A DNA stretch of 28,700 nucleotides from positions 1 to 28,700 of IMG/VR virus record IMGVR_UViG_3300044949_000415. One strand, 5' to 3'. The notes below the pieces were generated by a model. It did no database searches, was not told the DNA's origin, and worked only from the letters and a program-made list of their open reading frames with translations. Within the stretch, counting starts at the first letter, position 1; every line of letters starts with the position of its first letter. Shown one piece after another: positions 1 to 8,557 of the stretch. Both the position numbers and the translations under genes were made by a program. This stretch comes from a virus.

Positions 1-263
1 GCACCGCAACGATCTACGTCACCAACGAGGACGCTGCGCTGTCCAATCGCATGGTGGAAGACGTGCTGCAGCGTCAGCAGGTTGGCTGCGGCTTCAAGCT
101 GTACACCGACAAGCAAGGCACCGAGGCTCTTAGCCGCAGCATTGCCATGGATGCCGTGCTGCTGACCGCCAGCCTGAACATCAATCCTGATGATGCTCAG
201 CAAGTGGAGATCACTTTCCGCCCGGCCGGTGCACCTACTTTTGACTTCAGCACTTCTGCTTGA
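1..263 (+). CDS. Major tail tube protein, C-terminal part (5' end outside window)
   Basis: Open from the window edge, reading in frame from base 3, to a tandem TGA TAG stop at 261-266. About 86 residues are visible. The segment is rich in beta-strand-like alternation (for example AVLLTASLNINP and VEITFRPAG), as expected of the tube fold of siphovirus tail subunits that polymerise around the tape measure. The main argument is position: it directly precedes a G/GT chaperone pair and the tape measure gene, which is where lambda carries gene V. A hairpin follows its stop, fitting a highly expressed structural gene that needs separation from the chaperones. A related-looking C-terminal segment occurs in the protein at 8558-9697. 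Assignment as tail tube is inference from order and fold style. Confidence 0.7.
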   Translation, partial: TATIYVTNEDAALSNRMVEDVLQRQQVGCGFKLYTDKQGTEALSRSIAMDAVLLTASLNINPDDAQQVEITFRPAGAPTFDFSTSA

Positions 264-272
264 TAGTTGAAC

Positions 273-294
273 GGCCCCGGCCTATGCTGGGGCC
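273..294 (+). terminator. Hairpin after tail tube gene
   Basis: A 9-bp stem (GGCCCCGGC with GCTGGGGCC, one G-U pair) closes a 4-base loop CTAT, starting 10 bases after the stop codon. No long T-run follows (next bases ACCCACATTTATT), so it may be a partial terminator or an mRNA processing/stability element that lowers expression of the downstream chaperone gene relative to the tube protein. Confidence 0.55.
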
Positions 295-309
295 ACCCAC
301 ATTTATTGC

Positions 310-660
310 ATGGCATCATCTGCACTGGCACGGCTGAAAAAAGCAGCCAATCTTCAGCCAATTAAGCGCGTTGTAACACTCAACGATGGATCTACGTTTG
401 AGTTTTACGCTACGGCGTTGACCATGGCAGAACGCGAGCGTGCACAGAAGATGCCAGGTGGCGATGACCCCAATGGTTTTGCGTTGAATCTGCTGGTAAC
501 CAAAGCAGCCGACGATGCCGGCCAGCGGTTGTTTCAGGCTGGCGAAATTGCTGAGCTGAAAAACGATGTGCTTGACAGTGATCTGCAAGCCATGATGCTT
601 GCCATCATCACCAATCCAGAGGAAGGCAAAGAACTGGACATGAAAAGCGGTAAAGGCTGA
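310..660 (+). CDS. Tail assembly chaperone (gpG-like)
   Basis: A 116-residue protein between the tail tube gene and the tape measure gene, the conserved place of the tail assembly chaperone in long-tailed phages. The sequence starts with a basic amphipathic stretch (ARLKKAANLQPIK) followed by a beta-like segment (RRVTL-type, DGSTFEFYATALT) and an acidic C-terminus. In lambda, gpG and the frameshift product gpGT coat the tape measure protein during tail assembly and are absent from the virion. Here too a second open frame overlaps the 3' end (from 644) and extends to 832, supporting the assignment. Start ATG at 310 lies 16 bases after the upstream hairpin; no strong Shine-Dalgarno is seen (ACATTTATTGC precedes it). 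Confidence 0.75.
   Translation: MASSALARLKKAANLQPIKRVVTLNDGSTFEFYATALTMAERERAQKMPGGDDPNGFALNLLVTKAADDAGQRLFQAGEIAELKNDVLDSDLQAMMLAIITNPEEGKELDMKSGKG
643..646 (+). other. Candidate +1 frameshift site (AAA-A) in the chaperone gene
   Basis: The chaperone frame reads ATG AAA AGC GGT here. The frame of the T-like extension is closed by TGA at 641-643 and opens at 644. A Lys-tRNA on AAA (643-645) can re-pair perfectly with AAA at 644-646 by moving one base forward, then read GCG at 647. The overlap ends at the chaperone stop (658-660), so the shift must happen within about 17 bases. No alternative -2 site with good re-pairing was found. This is an inference from sequence only. Confidence 0.5.
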
Positions 661-832
661 GCTGAAGAAAGACAACCTGCTGCTCCTGCAGCTTGGAGTT
701 GCCAAAGAACTTGGATATAGTCTGGCGCGATTAAACCAAGAGGTAACGCTTGAAGAGTTGCTGATATGGTCTAGTTATTTTGAGCTGCAAAACGAAGAGC
801 AGGATCGTAGAATGAAGCAAAGCCGTAGGTAA
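644..832 (+). CDS. T-like frameshift extension of the tail chaperone (gpGT-type product)
   Basis: An open frame of about 62 codons, +1 relative to the gpG-like gene, with no ATG, GTG or usable TTG near its beginning, so it is most simply translated by ribosomal frameshifting. The reading KELGYSLARLNQEVT followed by LEELLIWSSYFELQNEEQ matches the pattern of phage T-type proteins, in which a helix with an L.ELL.W..YYELE motif ends the chaperone. It ends at TAA 830-832, 3 bases before the tape measure start. With a slip at 643-646 the fused product would be about 173 residues. In lambda the fused protein binds both the tape measure (via G) and the tube subunit (via T). Confidence 0.65.
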   Translation, partial: KAVKAELKKDNLLLLQLGVAKELGYSLARLNQEVTLEELLIWSSYFELQNEEQDRRMKQSRR

Positions 833-835
833 GTC

Positions 836-3028
836 GTGTCGGTTGTCGCCAACGTTGCCATTAACGTCGACAGCCGCAACGCGGTTAGCAAACTGCGCGA
901 GGTTCAGTCGCAATCGCAGCAAACAGAGCGTGCAATAGGCGATCTTGGTGGTGCGATAGGTAAACTTGCGGCCGCGTTTTCTCTTATTCAAGCCGCTAAG
1001 TTTGTTTTTGTTAATGCGGCTGAAATTGAAACACAGACGCGCAGCCTTCAGGTTTTAACGGGCAGCGCAGAAAAGGCTGGGCAAATCGTCAAAGACCTGC
1101 AGCAACTTGGTGCTGTAACGCCATTTACCAGCTCTGAGTTGATTGATTCAGCCAAGCGTTTGCAGGCGTTTGGAATCGAAGCGAACAAGGTCGTTGAAAC
1201 AACGCGCAGGCTGGCGGATGTCAGCGGCGCAACCGGCGCTGAGCTGCAAGGATTGGTCACTGCTTACGGGCAAGTGCAAGCCAAGGGCAGGTTGCAAGGC
1301 GAAGAACTACTGCAGTTTCAAGAACGTGGTGTTGCCCTGCAGCAGGTATTGCGTGAGGAATATGGTTTAAGTGGTGAAGAGTTTCAAAAGGCACTTGAAA
1401 AAGGACGGATTAGTGCCCAAGCCGTTGAAGCTGCGATTATCAAACTGACCGATGCCGGTGGTAAATACGCCAATGGCGCCATCGCTCAAAGCGATACGCT
1501 AAACGGCAGGCTCAGCACATTGCAGGATTCAATCCAAGTATTAGCGCAAACTATTGGCAGAACTTTAGCGCCAGTTTTTCAATGGGCGCTAACTCAAGCA
1601 ACTGCCGTCGTTAGCGAGATACAACGAATATTGGACGAAGCTAATAACGTTGGCGGCGCTAGAAATCGCGAGGCTCAATTTGCGCGAAATGCTGATGCAG
1701 CGGTGCGAGCCATGAGGCTTAATCCGTTTACACAGCAAGGCATGATGGCTGACATGCGTCAGCGAAATATCGAACAGCAGCGAGCGGATTACAGACTGCG
1801 CCAACAACAAGCAAGGACGCCATCCGCACCAAGCATTACTACTATGCCGCCTTTATTGGGCGCCGCAGCCGGTGGCGGCAAAGGTCGCGGTGGTAAATCA
1901 GACGCAGAAAAGTCGGCCGAAAAAGCAGCGCGTGAAGCTGAAAAGCTACGGCAAGAGCTTGAACGGTCACTAGAAGTTGGCGATCAACTTGGCACGCAAT
2001 TTAGTCGTCAAGCAACGTTGCTGTTTGAGGGATCAGAAATTGAACGCAAGCGCCTGCAAATTCAATTTGATTTCCAAGACCGCGCCAAGCAAATTGCAGA
2101 GCTAAAAAATGCTGAGCAGCGTACCAACCTGAATCAGCTCAACGTCGAAATCCAGCGACTTGAGATCATTCAATTACAAACGGAAGAACTGAAAAAGCAA
2201 GCAGAAGAAGCTGAGAAGCTCTTTAAGCAAGCGATGGAAGGCGCAGAGTTTGGCGTAGCAGGCCAAGGCACCGTTGCATCTGGTTTGAGTGATGCAATAG
2301 CCAAACTCAAGGAAGACCTGAATCCAATCAAACTGCAAATTGACGCGATCGTCAACGGCGCCAATGCAATCGGCAGTGCTTTTGGCCAAGCATTCCAAGA
2401 TGTCGCAACAGGTGCTAAGTCAACGCAAGAAGCGCTAGCAGATGCGTTTGAGAGTATCGGCAAGGCATTTATCAGCATGGCCGCCGAGATCATCGCCAAG
2501 CAGATGACCCTAATTATTCTGCAAACCATCTTTAACGCGTTGAGCGGCGGCGGCGGCGCTTTAGGTACAGCAAACACCAACCTATCCGGCACCGGCGCAT
2601 TATCTACATCTATTCCAGGATTTGCTATAGGCGGTCGCGCCAACGGCGGCCCAGTCAGCGGCAACCAGCCCTACATCGTCGGCGAGCGTGGTCCCGAGTT
2701 GTTTGTGCCTGGTGTTAGCGGCAGTGTTGTATCCAATGCTGATACCCGCGCCGCATTAGCCCAGCAAGCCACAAACCGTCAAGGCAATGACACGCGGGCA
2801 ATGTTGAATCAGCAAACTGCCAACCGTCAGATGAATGCTGGCGGTAGCGCAATGCAGCAAAAACCGATCGAGGTGAAATACGAATCGACCGTGATTAATG
2901 GCGTTGAATACGTCACCACTGAGCAGCATCAGCGTGGCATTGCGTTGGCAGCAGAACGCGGCAGGGCACTTACACTGCAAACACTGCAAAACTCAGTAAA
3001 AACACGTAAGCGCGTAGGTATGGCATGA
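836..3028 (+). CDS. Tape measure protein
   Basis: A 730-residue protein that sets tail length and is ejected with the DNA. The N-terminal third (about 1-250) carries the typical tape-measure N-terminal domain with VLTGSAEKAGQIVKDLQQLG, LADVSGATGAELQGL and QVQAKGRLQGEELLQF. A Lys/Glu/Gln-rich helical segment (about 355-470) is probably coiled coil. A hydrophobic helical section with AAEIIAKQMTLIILQTIFNAL lies at about 540-570, and the hallmark GERGPELFVPG follows near residue 615. It starts at GTG 836, 3 bases after the T-like frame stop; the preceding GTAGGTAAG is a weak ribosome site, fitting translational coupling. Its short length predicts a fairly short siphovirus tail. The stop overlaps the next start (ATGA). 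Confidence 0.93.
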   Translation: MSVVANVAINVDSRNAVSKLREVQSQSQQTERAIGDLGGAIGKLAAAFSLIQAAKFVFVNAAEIETQTRSLQVLTGSAEKAGQIVKDLQQLGAVTPFTSSELIDSAKRLQAFGIEANKVVETTRRLADVSGATGAELQGLVTAYGQVQAKGRLQGEELLQFQERGVALQQVLREEYGLSGEEFQKALEKGRISAQAVEAAIIKLTDAGGKYANGAIAQSDTLNGRLSTLQDSIQVLAQTIGRTLAPVFQWALTQATAVVSEIQRILDEANNVGGARNREAQFARNADAAVRAMRLNPFTQQGMMADMRQRNIEQQRADYRLRQQQARTPSAPSITTMPPLLGAAAGGGKGRGGKSDAEKSAEKAAREAEKLRQELERSLEVGDQLGTQFSRQATLLFEGSEIERKRLQIQFDFQDRAKQIAELKNAEQRTNLNQLNVEIQRLEIIQLQTEELKKQAEEAEKLFKQAMEGAEFGVAGQGTVASGLSDAIAKLKEDLNPIKLQIDAIVNGANAIGSAFGQAFQDVATGAKSTQEALADAFESIGKAFISMAAEIIAKQMTLIILQTIFNALSGGGGALGTANTNLSGTGALSTSIPGFAIGGRANGGPVSGNQPYIVGERGPELFVPGVSGSVVSNADTRAALAQQATNRQGNDTRAMLNQQTANRQMNAGGSAMQQKPIEVKYESTVINGVEYVTTEQHQRGIALAAERGRALTLQTLQNSVKTRKRVGMA

Positions 3029-3504
3029 GCACATTTGCATTCGTCAACTATGCGCGCTTTCTGCAGGGCGATGGCACGCCAACCTCGCCGGTTTACGCCT
3101 ATCAAAACTTCTCCATCAATCAAACACGCACGTACAGCAGCGTGACCTATGCGTTTGCGCCATTCGGCTACACGCTGGGTGCCGGCAGCAAGGGCGGCGA
3201 CCGCAGCGAATCCAGTCTTGTTGCAGGATTGGATCCGATCAGCGTCAACATCTTTGCTGAGGCAGTTGAGTCGCGCTGGCTGCTGGACATCAAGACCGTC
3301 AGCCTTGACCCGGAAACCTTTGCTGATGATGCGTTAATTCGGTCTGAACTATGGCGCGTGGCGCAATACGAAATGGACACCGAGCGCGTAATCCTGAAGC
3401 TCTCTAGTCCGCTTGATGCCACCAAAGGCGACATCCCTAAGCGCCGCCTAACCACTGGCATTGTTGGCGCCTTGCCCAGTACCGGCAACGTGGTGATCAG
3501 TTAA
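3025..3504 (+). CDS. Minor tail protein, L-like N-terminal domain
   Basis: A 159-residue protein overlapping the tape measure stop by 4 bases. It has the lambda gpL-type signature near its end (ERVILKLSSPLDATKGDIPKR; family pattern F.L.SPLD..G..IP.R). In lambda, gpL is a tail-tip component with a C-terminal iron-sulfur domain. This protein stops right after the SPLD region and contains no cysteine at all, so any Fe-S domain is missing and only the structural N-terminal domain is kept. Neighbours (K-like and J-like genes immediately downstream, all with 1-4 nt overlaps) support a tail-tip role. Function is inferred from motif and order. Confidence 0.65.
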   Translation: MSTFAFVNYARFLQGDGTPTSPVYAYQNFSINQTRTYSSVTYAFAPFGYTLGAGSKGGDRSESSLVAGLDPISVNIFAEAVESRWLLDIKTVSLDPETFADDALIRSELWRVAQYEMDTERVILKLSSPLDATKGDIPKRRLTTGIVGALPSTGNVVIS

Positions 3505-3878
3505 TGGACTGGAAGCGTTGGATTGGGCTGCCACATGAGTTTGGCGCCGATCCTGATGATGGCGTCGCGGCTGACTGCCTGGTGATGGTGTGGCGCATTC
3601 TTGATGATGCCGGCATTTATCACCCGCCGATGGATACACAGTGGCTACAGCTTGCTGAGCAGAAGCGTTGGCCAGAACTGGAGCAGTTATGGCGTGATGG
3701 CACCGTTGAACTTGATGGCCCGCAACAGCACGCCGTAACGATGATCCGCAATGGCCCAGCAGGCCTTGGCGTCAGTATCGTTGTAGATGATGGGCTTTTG
3801 TTGGTGCATCACAGACGTGGCGTCCGATGGGTGCCGCTGTCGTATATGCCAAGTCTTCGCTTTTACACGTTTCGCTGA
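3504..3878 (+). CDS. K-like tail-tip protein of the NlpC/P60 type
   Basis: A 124-residue protein in the position of lambda gene K. The N-terminal part has the Cys motif of NlpC/P60 (C40) peptidases, VAADCLVMVWRIL, with candidate nucleophile Cys25. The C-terminal part has GLGVSIVVDDGLLLVHHRRG, corresponding to the family HVGI...H region: His102/His103 are present, but the usual first catalytic His appears to be Leu88. It may therefore be a weakened or purely structural member, or the alignment by eye may be off. Such tip peptidases trim peptidoglycan during entry. Start ATG overlaps the upstream TAA (TAATG) and its TGA overlaps the next ATG (TGATG), indicating coupled translation. Confidence 0.65.
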   Translation: MDWKRWIGLPHEFGADPDDGVAADCLVMVWRILDDAGIYHPPMDTQWLQLAEQKRWPELEQLWRDGTVELDGPQQHAVTMIRNGPAGLGVSIVVDDGLLLVHHRRGVRWVPLSYMPSLRFYTFR

Positions 3879-6800
3879 TGCTGCCTTCTGATCGCTACCT
3901 CGCAAGCCTGCTGGGTCTGACAGACGAGCAGTACCTGTACTTCAAGGCTGAAGTGGCGCGACATGCCAAGGAGCAGCCAGAGCCGGCGGTAATTGCAGGC
4001 GTTGAAACGATCATCGCCATCACGCTTAGCGTGATTGGCATTGGCTTTCAAGTTGCCGCCAGCTTCTTAAAACCAAGCGTTCCACAGCAGCAAGGCGGCC
4101 GTCCTGCGCAGTTGCAGGCACGCAACCGCAGCGATGCGCCGATCACCAACAACCAGCGATATACGCCGCGCTACGGCTTCGACAGCACGCAGGACATCAC
4201 CACACTGGGCAGCACCATCCCACTGGTGTATGCGCTGCGTGAGGCCATCAGCGGCACAACCTATGGCGGCGTGCGCGTAAGCACCCCGATGCTGTGGAGT
4301 CAGATCTACAGCCTCGGCGGCAGCCAGCTGCTGCGTGCCATCTTCATGATCGGCGAGGGTCCGATCGGCGGCATTGATGCCAAAAACTTTGCGGCTGGCG
4401 GCAACACGCTGGCTAGCTACGACTTTGGCAACAGCACAGCCAACAGCGCCGGCAGCAGACTCACTGTTTACGGTCGCGTGGGTAGTGGCCTAACCACACG
4501 CATTGCATCCGGTGATCGGATCTTCGGCCGTGCCGCTAACGCCGATGCGGGCAACGCGCAAAACGCAGGCGGATCTGATGTGTTCATGGTGCGCCGTGGC
4601 AGCAGTTGGGCAGCGGACTTCTGCAGCGCCACCAGGCCAAGCAACCAAACGATTTTCGGCGTCTACACGCTGATCGGCAACGATTTCGGGTTTAAGGTCA
4701 ACCCGGTGATCAGGCCAAAGGTACAAGCACAGTTGGTGCCTGAAGGCGAAGATGGCGATGCGCAGGTGAAGTGCAAGATCGACGATGTTGCGTGGGCGCA
4801 ACGTAAGAAGGCGCAGACCTACTTCAGCAGCCGTAGCGGACTGGTGAGCGGCAGCGTCGGCAGCGTCGGCAGCACGATCACATACAAGCTATATCCCAGC
4901 AGCGACAAGGACACGGAGTTCAGCCGCGATCTACGCACGCTGACCAACACAGCAGCATGGAGCGTCAGTAAAGAACAGATTACAAAAGAAGGCGCTGCTG
5001 GTTACAACAAACCAGCAAGTCAAGACAGCCGCGCAAAGTGGGTTTACGAATACGACGATGAATCAGTTTCAGATCTAAAAAGCCGACTGAGTGCAACTGT
5101 CAACAGCGTAACAATCGACTCCGAAGGCATTGGCACGTTAAACGCCACTTTTACTTTTGATACAACTGGACTTGGCGTTTACGACGACAGCGATAATATC
5201 GACACCGATATTGAAGTGCTAAAAGCAAGCAAGTTCCGCGTTACCTTCACCAACCCTGCCATCACGGACGACGACGACGAGGCGGTCTGCAAGTACACCG
5301 TCAAGATCAGGGTCCGCACAAAAGCAACTCAAAAAATTAAACGTGCAACATTGAGCAATGTCAGCCTCAGTACAACTACAGCAGTCGTAGATGGTGTCAC
5401 TGTTGTGACTAGCGTTAGCGCTAGCGGCGGCGGAGGTGACATTGATATTGATGCGGTAAACAATAATCAACCGCCAGTCTTCAGAATTCAAGACGGCACC
5501 AGCGTAACTGGCAATGGCACTATCACTGTCACCAAAAACCTAAAGTTTGACGCCACGCAAATTCATATCGAAAAGTGCGCAGATGTAGCCGGCACCGTTG
5601 CAGGCCGCCAGAAGACATGGGACGACGCGATCATCCCAGGCGAGCTTTACAAGGTCGGCTCAGCACTTGCAATCTGCACTAGCCGCACCGATGACGTGTT
5701 TGTCTCAGAAGCCGATATATCTAGCGGCAGCGGCACTGAAATCACTGCGGTGTTTACGACTGTGCGCACTGGATCAGTCACGCTCAATACGCAAGCCAAC
5801 ATTGAACGCGATGGCGATGACTACCTAGCGGGCAGTTACGAACTGCGCAATGTCGCCACAGCGCCCGATGGCCATATCTTGCGTTGTGCCATTGCAAGCG
5901 TCTCCACCACTCGCCCATGCCAAGCAGTTGAGTTTGGTATCCGCTCGCGCATTGGCATTCGTATCAACGGATTCTGCAATCTCAAGGATTCGATCAGCTT
6001 TACCCAAGCCGATGATCGTGCCTGCCTTAGCCGCAAAAACGACATCATCGAGCGCGGCTCCACGCTAAAGGTGGATGTGTTCCAAAGCAACACGATCACA
6101 ACTACAGAGGAGCGTTACAGCTTTTTCAAGATCGGCTACCGCGAGGCCGGCAACGGCGGTGCGTTCACAATCCTGAGCAACACTTACGGCATCCGTGGCG
6201 CCACTCAGCAAAACGTTTTCAACTATGTGCAGTTGAACATGCCATCGCTAAAGCAGTGGGAGTTCAACATTGAGCCGCTATCCGGTTTTGAGGTGCGCGC
6301 AGGCACTGGCATCAACACGCTCTACGTGCTTGATGCACGACTGAGCACCCGGCAGGTAGTGACTGATGGCTCGGTCACTGTTGCTTTCAATGGTGAATCA
6401 GTGCCGCGCACAGCCGAGCAGTTTGCTATTGCTGCAGTACGCGGTGAAGGCAAAGGCATCCCCGAGCTGGATCCAAGCAATTACGGCAGCGCAACAGATC
6501 GCAGTTACCTCGACACATGGGGCAAGCTTGCGGAAGCCTTCGTCTACGAAGAGGCCCAAAGCAGCGCCGGCAGTGGACCTGAACACGAGGTGGTGTACAT
6601 CAACGAGATCGTGCCGAATGCCACGGCACCGGTCTATGACGATCTCGCCCTAGTCGGCATCAACGTGATGAGTTCGGTTGAATGGCAGCAGTTCGGGCAG
6701 TTCAGTTGCTACGTGACAGGCGGTAAGACCTGTCGGCGACTGCGGAACAGCCTTGCGGTTGGCGCCACGCACCTGTTCCCGGATGTACTGCTGGATCTGA

Positions 6801-7771
6801 TGACCAATGCCACCTATGGCGCTGGCGATCTGATCACCGATGAGATGATCGACCTTGACGCCTTTGAGACGGCAGCGGATTGGTGCTACGACCGCAAATA
6901 CTTCTTTGATGGCGTGCAGGCCGATCGCGTCAACCTTCGTCAGTGGGCAGCAGACACTGCAGCCGCTCATCTGCTGGTGTTTGGCGAGAGCGACGGCAAG
7001 TTCTATTTGCGTCCGGCCCTGCAGTTCACGGCAGTGCCTATCAAGGGTTTGTTCACTGCTGGCAATATCGTCGAAGGCAGCTTCAAGCTGCAATACCTTG
7101 AGCCTGAGGAGCGCGAGCCAATCCAAGTCAGTGTGCGCTACCGCGAAGAGCGCGCCAGTACTGATCTAACCAATCCCGGCATTTTCCCAACTGAGCGCGA
7201 GGTGCTGGTGCGTGAGGCGATCGGCACCGCAACCGATCCAGTTGAGTCGCTCGATCTCAGCGATTACGTCACCAGCCGCGCGCACGCGATTGATGCCGCC
7301 AAGTTCATTGTCCGGATGCGCCGCATTCCAACGCACGCAATCAGCTTCCGCACAACACATGAAGGCGCACTAGCCAAGCTTGGGCCTAGCGACTACATCC
7401 GCGTGGCAATGGATGAGACGCAATATGACGAATTCAACAATGGCGTCGTCACCGCTGATGGCGCACTGGTCAGTACCAAGCCTCTGGCCGATGGCGCCTA
7501 CAACGTGATTGCCTGGGATGGCACAGAAGGCGCACCACCAGCCGATGCAACGCTGACCGTAAGCGGCGGCGGCACCGTAGCCACTCCGGTTGGAGTGGTG
7601 TTCACCGTCAAGTTGCCCAGCACGCAGGTGCGTACCTACCAGATCGAGCGGATTACGCCAGACGAAGAAGGCACGTTTAACATTGAAGCAGTTCACATGC
7701 CAACCAACGCCTCGGGTGTTCTGGAGCTGGCAAACGGCTTTGATACCGCCGGCAACTGGGTGATTGAGTGA
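3878..7771 (+). CDS. Central tail-tip / host-specificity protein (J-like)
   Basis: A 1297-residue protein, the largest in the window, of the lambda gpJ type that forms the tail tip and contacts the receptor. I chose ATG 3878 because it overlaps the TGA of the K-like gene; a longer reading from 3827 would intrude 52 bases into that gene. The N-terminus includes a hydrophobic, glycine-containing segment (VIAGVETIIAITLSVIGIGF, about 38-57) resembling the gpI-type domain, suggesting an I-J fusion. The middle carries beta-rich, possibly fibronectin/Ig-like regions. The C-terminal third has the J-type pattern DLMTNATYGAG, MIDLDAFETAADWCYDRKYF and DGKFYLRP. A small tandem repeat encodes GSVGSVGS near 4851-4872. 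It lies in an uninterrupted series of overlapping tail genes. Confidence 0.9.
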   Translation: MLPSDRYLASLLGLTDEQYLYFKAEVARHAKEQPEPAVIAGVETIIAITLSVIGIGFQVAASFLKPSVPQQQGGRPAQLQARNRSDAPITNNQRYTPRYGFDSTQDITTLGSTIPLVYALREAISGTTYGGVRVSTPMLWSQIYSLGGSQLLRAIFMIGEGPIGGIDAKNFAAGGNTLASYDFGNSTANSAGSRLTVYGRVGSGLTTRIASGDRIFGRAANADAGNAQNAGGSDVFMVRRGSSWAADFCSATRPSNQTIFGVYTLIGNDFGFKVNPVIRPKVQAQLVPEGEDGDAQVKCKIDDVAWAQRKKAQTYFSSRSGLVSGSVGSVGSTITYKLYPSSDKDTEFSRDLRTLTNTAAWSVSKEQITKEGAAGYNKPASQDSRAKWVYEYDDESVSDLKSRLSATVNSVTIDSEGIGTLNATFTFDTTGLGVYDDSDNIDTDIEVLKASKFRVTFTNPAITDDDDEAVCKYTVKIRVRTKATQKIKRATLSNVSLSTTTAVVDGVTVVTSVSASGGGGDIDIDAVNNNQPPVFRIQDGTSVTGNGTITVTKNLKFDATQIHIEKCADVAGTVAGRQKTWDDAIIPGELYKVGSALAICTSRTDDVFVSEADISSGSGTEITAVFTTVRTGSVTLNTQANIERDGDDYLAGSYELRNVATAPDGHILRCAIASVSTTRPCQAVEFGIRSRIGIRINGFCNLKDSISFTQADDRACLSRKNDIIERGSTLKVDVFQSNTITTTEERYSFFKIGYREAGNGGAFTILSNTYGIRGATQQNVFNYVQLNMPSLKQWEFNIEPLSGFEVRAGTGINTLYVLDARLSTRQVVTDGSVTVAFNGESVPRTAEQFAIAAVRGEGKGIPELDPSNYGSATDRSYLDTWGKLAEAFVYEEAQSSAGSGPEHEVVYINEIVPNATAPVYDDLALVGINVMSSVEWQQFGQFSCYVTGGKTCRRLRNSLAVGATHLFPDVLLDLMTNATYGAGDLITDEMIDLDAFETAADWCYDRKYFFDGVQADRVNLRQWAADTAAAHLLVFGESDGKFYLRPALQFTAVPIKGLFTAGNIVEGSFKLQYLEPEEREPIQVSVRYREERASTDLTNPGIFPTEREVLVREAIGTATDPVESLDLSDYVTSRAHAIDAAKFIVRMRRIPTHAISFRTTHEGALAKLGPSDYIRVAMDETQYDEFNNGVVTADGALVSTKPLADGAYNVIAWDGTEGAPPADATLTVSGGGTVATPVGVVFTVKLPSTQVRTYQIERITPDEEGTFNIEAVHMPTNASGVLELANGFDTAGNWVIE

Positions 7772-8175
7772 TGGCAGTCGCATTTCCAAGCATCACGCCA
7801 ACCAGCCGCAGCTTTACGGCACCGCGATGGCCGACAAGCGGCATCACGTCACAATCTGGCGTCACAACACGCAGGCTGTGGGGCAGCCGCCCATCGCAAG
7901 CGCAGCTCAGCCTTGGTTTTGACAACATCACCGACGACAATGCGGCCGCTATTGCGCAGGCATACAACTCAGCCAAAGGTGCCACAACTGATCTGACGCT
8001 GCCCGCGGCATTGTTCAATGGCGCATCCTCTACGCTGACAACATGGCTTGACGGCAGCGCAACCGGCGCAGGGCTGAAGTGGTTTTTCGCTGAAGAGCCG
8101 TTAAGCATTGAAAGCTCGGGCAGCCCTGGGCGCAGTAATGTGCGTGTGGCGCTGGTGGCTGAGCTTAGACTGTAG
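7771..8175 (+). CDS. Minor tail protein, possibly M-like
   Basis: A 134-residue protein whose ATG overlaps the J-like stop (TGATG); an in-frame GTG one codon earlier is possible. It is beta-rich, with the layout seen in lambda gpM-type tip proteins: an N-terminal strand with an Arg-rich hairpin (SGVTTRRLWGSRPSQAQLSL), a helix after DNITDDNAAAIAQAYNSA, and a C-terminal KWFFAEEPLSIES segment followed by a beta-strand (VRVALVAELRL). The M position between tape measure and L-like gene is empty here, so a relocated M is a reasonable but uncertain reading. It is certainly part of the tip gene block, judged by tight spacing on both sides. Confidence 0.5.
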   Translation: MAVAFPSITPTSRSFTAPRWPTSGITSQSGVTTRRLWGSRPSQAQLSLGFDNITDDNAAAIAQAYNSAKGATTDLTLPAALFNGASSTLTTWLDGSATGAGLKWFFAEEPLSIESSGSPGRSNVRVALVAELRL

Positions 8176-8177
8176 TT

Positions 8178-8555
8178 ATGGCATACACAGGCGCTAACGG
8201 CAGCTTCACCATTAACGGGTACACCGGAGTGGTGCGCAACGCGACGGTGGACATCTCGCGTGATGCACTTGAGACCACGAACCTTGGTAATTACAGTCGC
8301 ACATATACGCCTGGCCTGATTGGAGCAACAGGTAATGCGACGTTCATCTACGAAGTCGAAATCAAAAGCAATTTGATTGCAAATGTGCTGAACACCGCTA
8401 GCTCGCGTGAGACGCCGATTGCAGTGACATTAACTGTTGGCACAGGGCAAACACTGGCCGGAAGCGTGTTCATCACACAAGTCGGCACGTCCGTCTCTGT
8501 CGGCGACGTGACCAGCACCAATGTGGCATTCCAGTTCACTGGCGCGCCTAGCTAG
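8178..8555 (+). CDS. Tail-tube-fold protein downstream of the tip gene
   Basis: A 125-residue protein starting 3 bases after the previous stop. The sequence has the pattern of phage tail tube monomers: VRNATVDISRDALETTNLGN followed by a loop and LIGATGNATFIYE, then alternating strands ending in VTSTNVAFQFTGAPS. The DALETTNLG hairpin is the characteristic D..TT.LG segment that builds the inner tube ring. Because the major tube gene lies at the window start, this second tube-like gene after the J-like gene probably adds a ring to the tip or baseplate, or is a duplicate that has taken another role. Assigned by motif reading only. Confidence 0.6.
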   Translation: MAYTGANGSFTINGYTGVVRNATVDISRDALETTNLGNYSRTYTPGLIGATGNATFIYEVEIKSNLIANVLNTASSRETPIAVTLTVGTGQTLAGSVFITQVGTSVSVGDVTSTNVAFQFTGAPS

Positions 8556-8557
8556 CC

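Noticed and set aside
2170-2664. 164-codon minus-strand open frame
   Set aside because: Antisense to the tape measure gene; Ala/Pro/Ser-rich reading typical of a shadow frame.
3827-3877. Upstream start of the J-like gene
   Set aside because: Would overlap the K-like gene by 52 bases; ATG 3878 overlapping the TGA fits the junction style of the surrounding genes.
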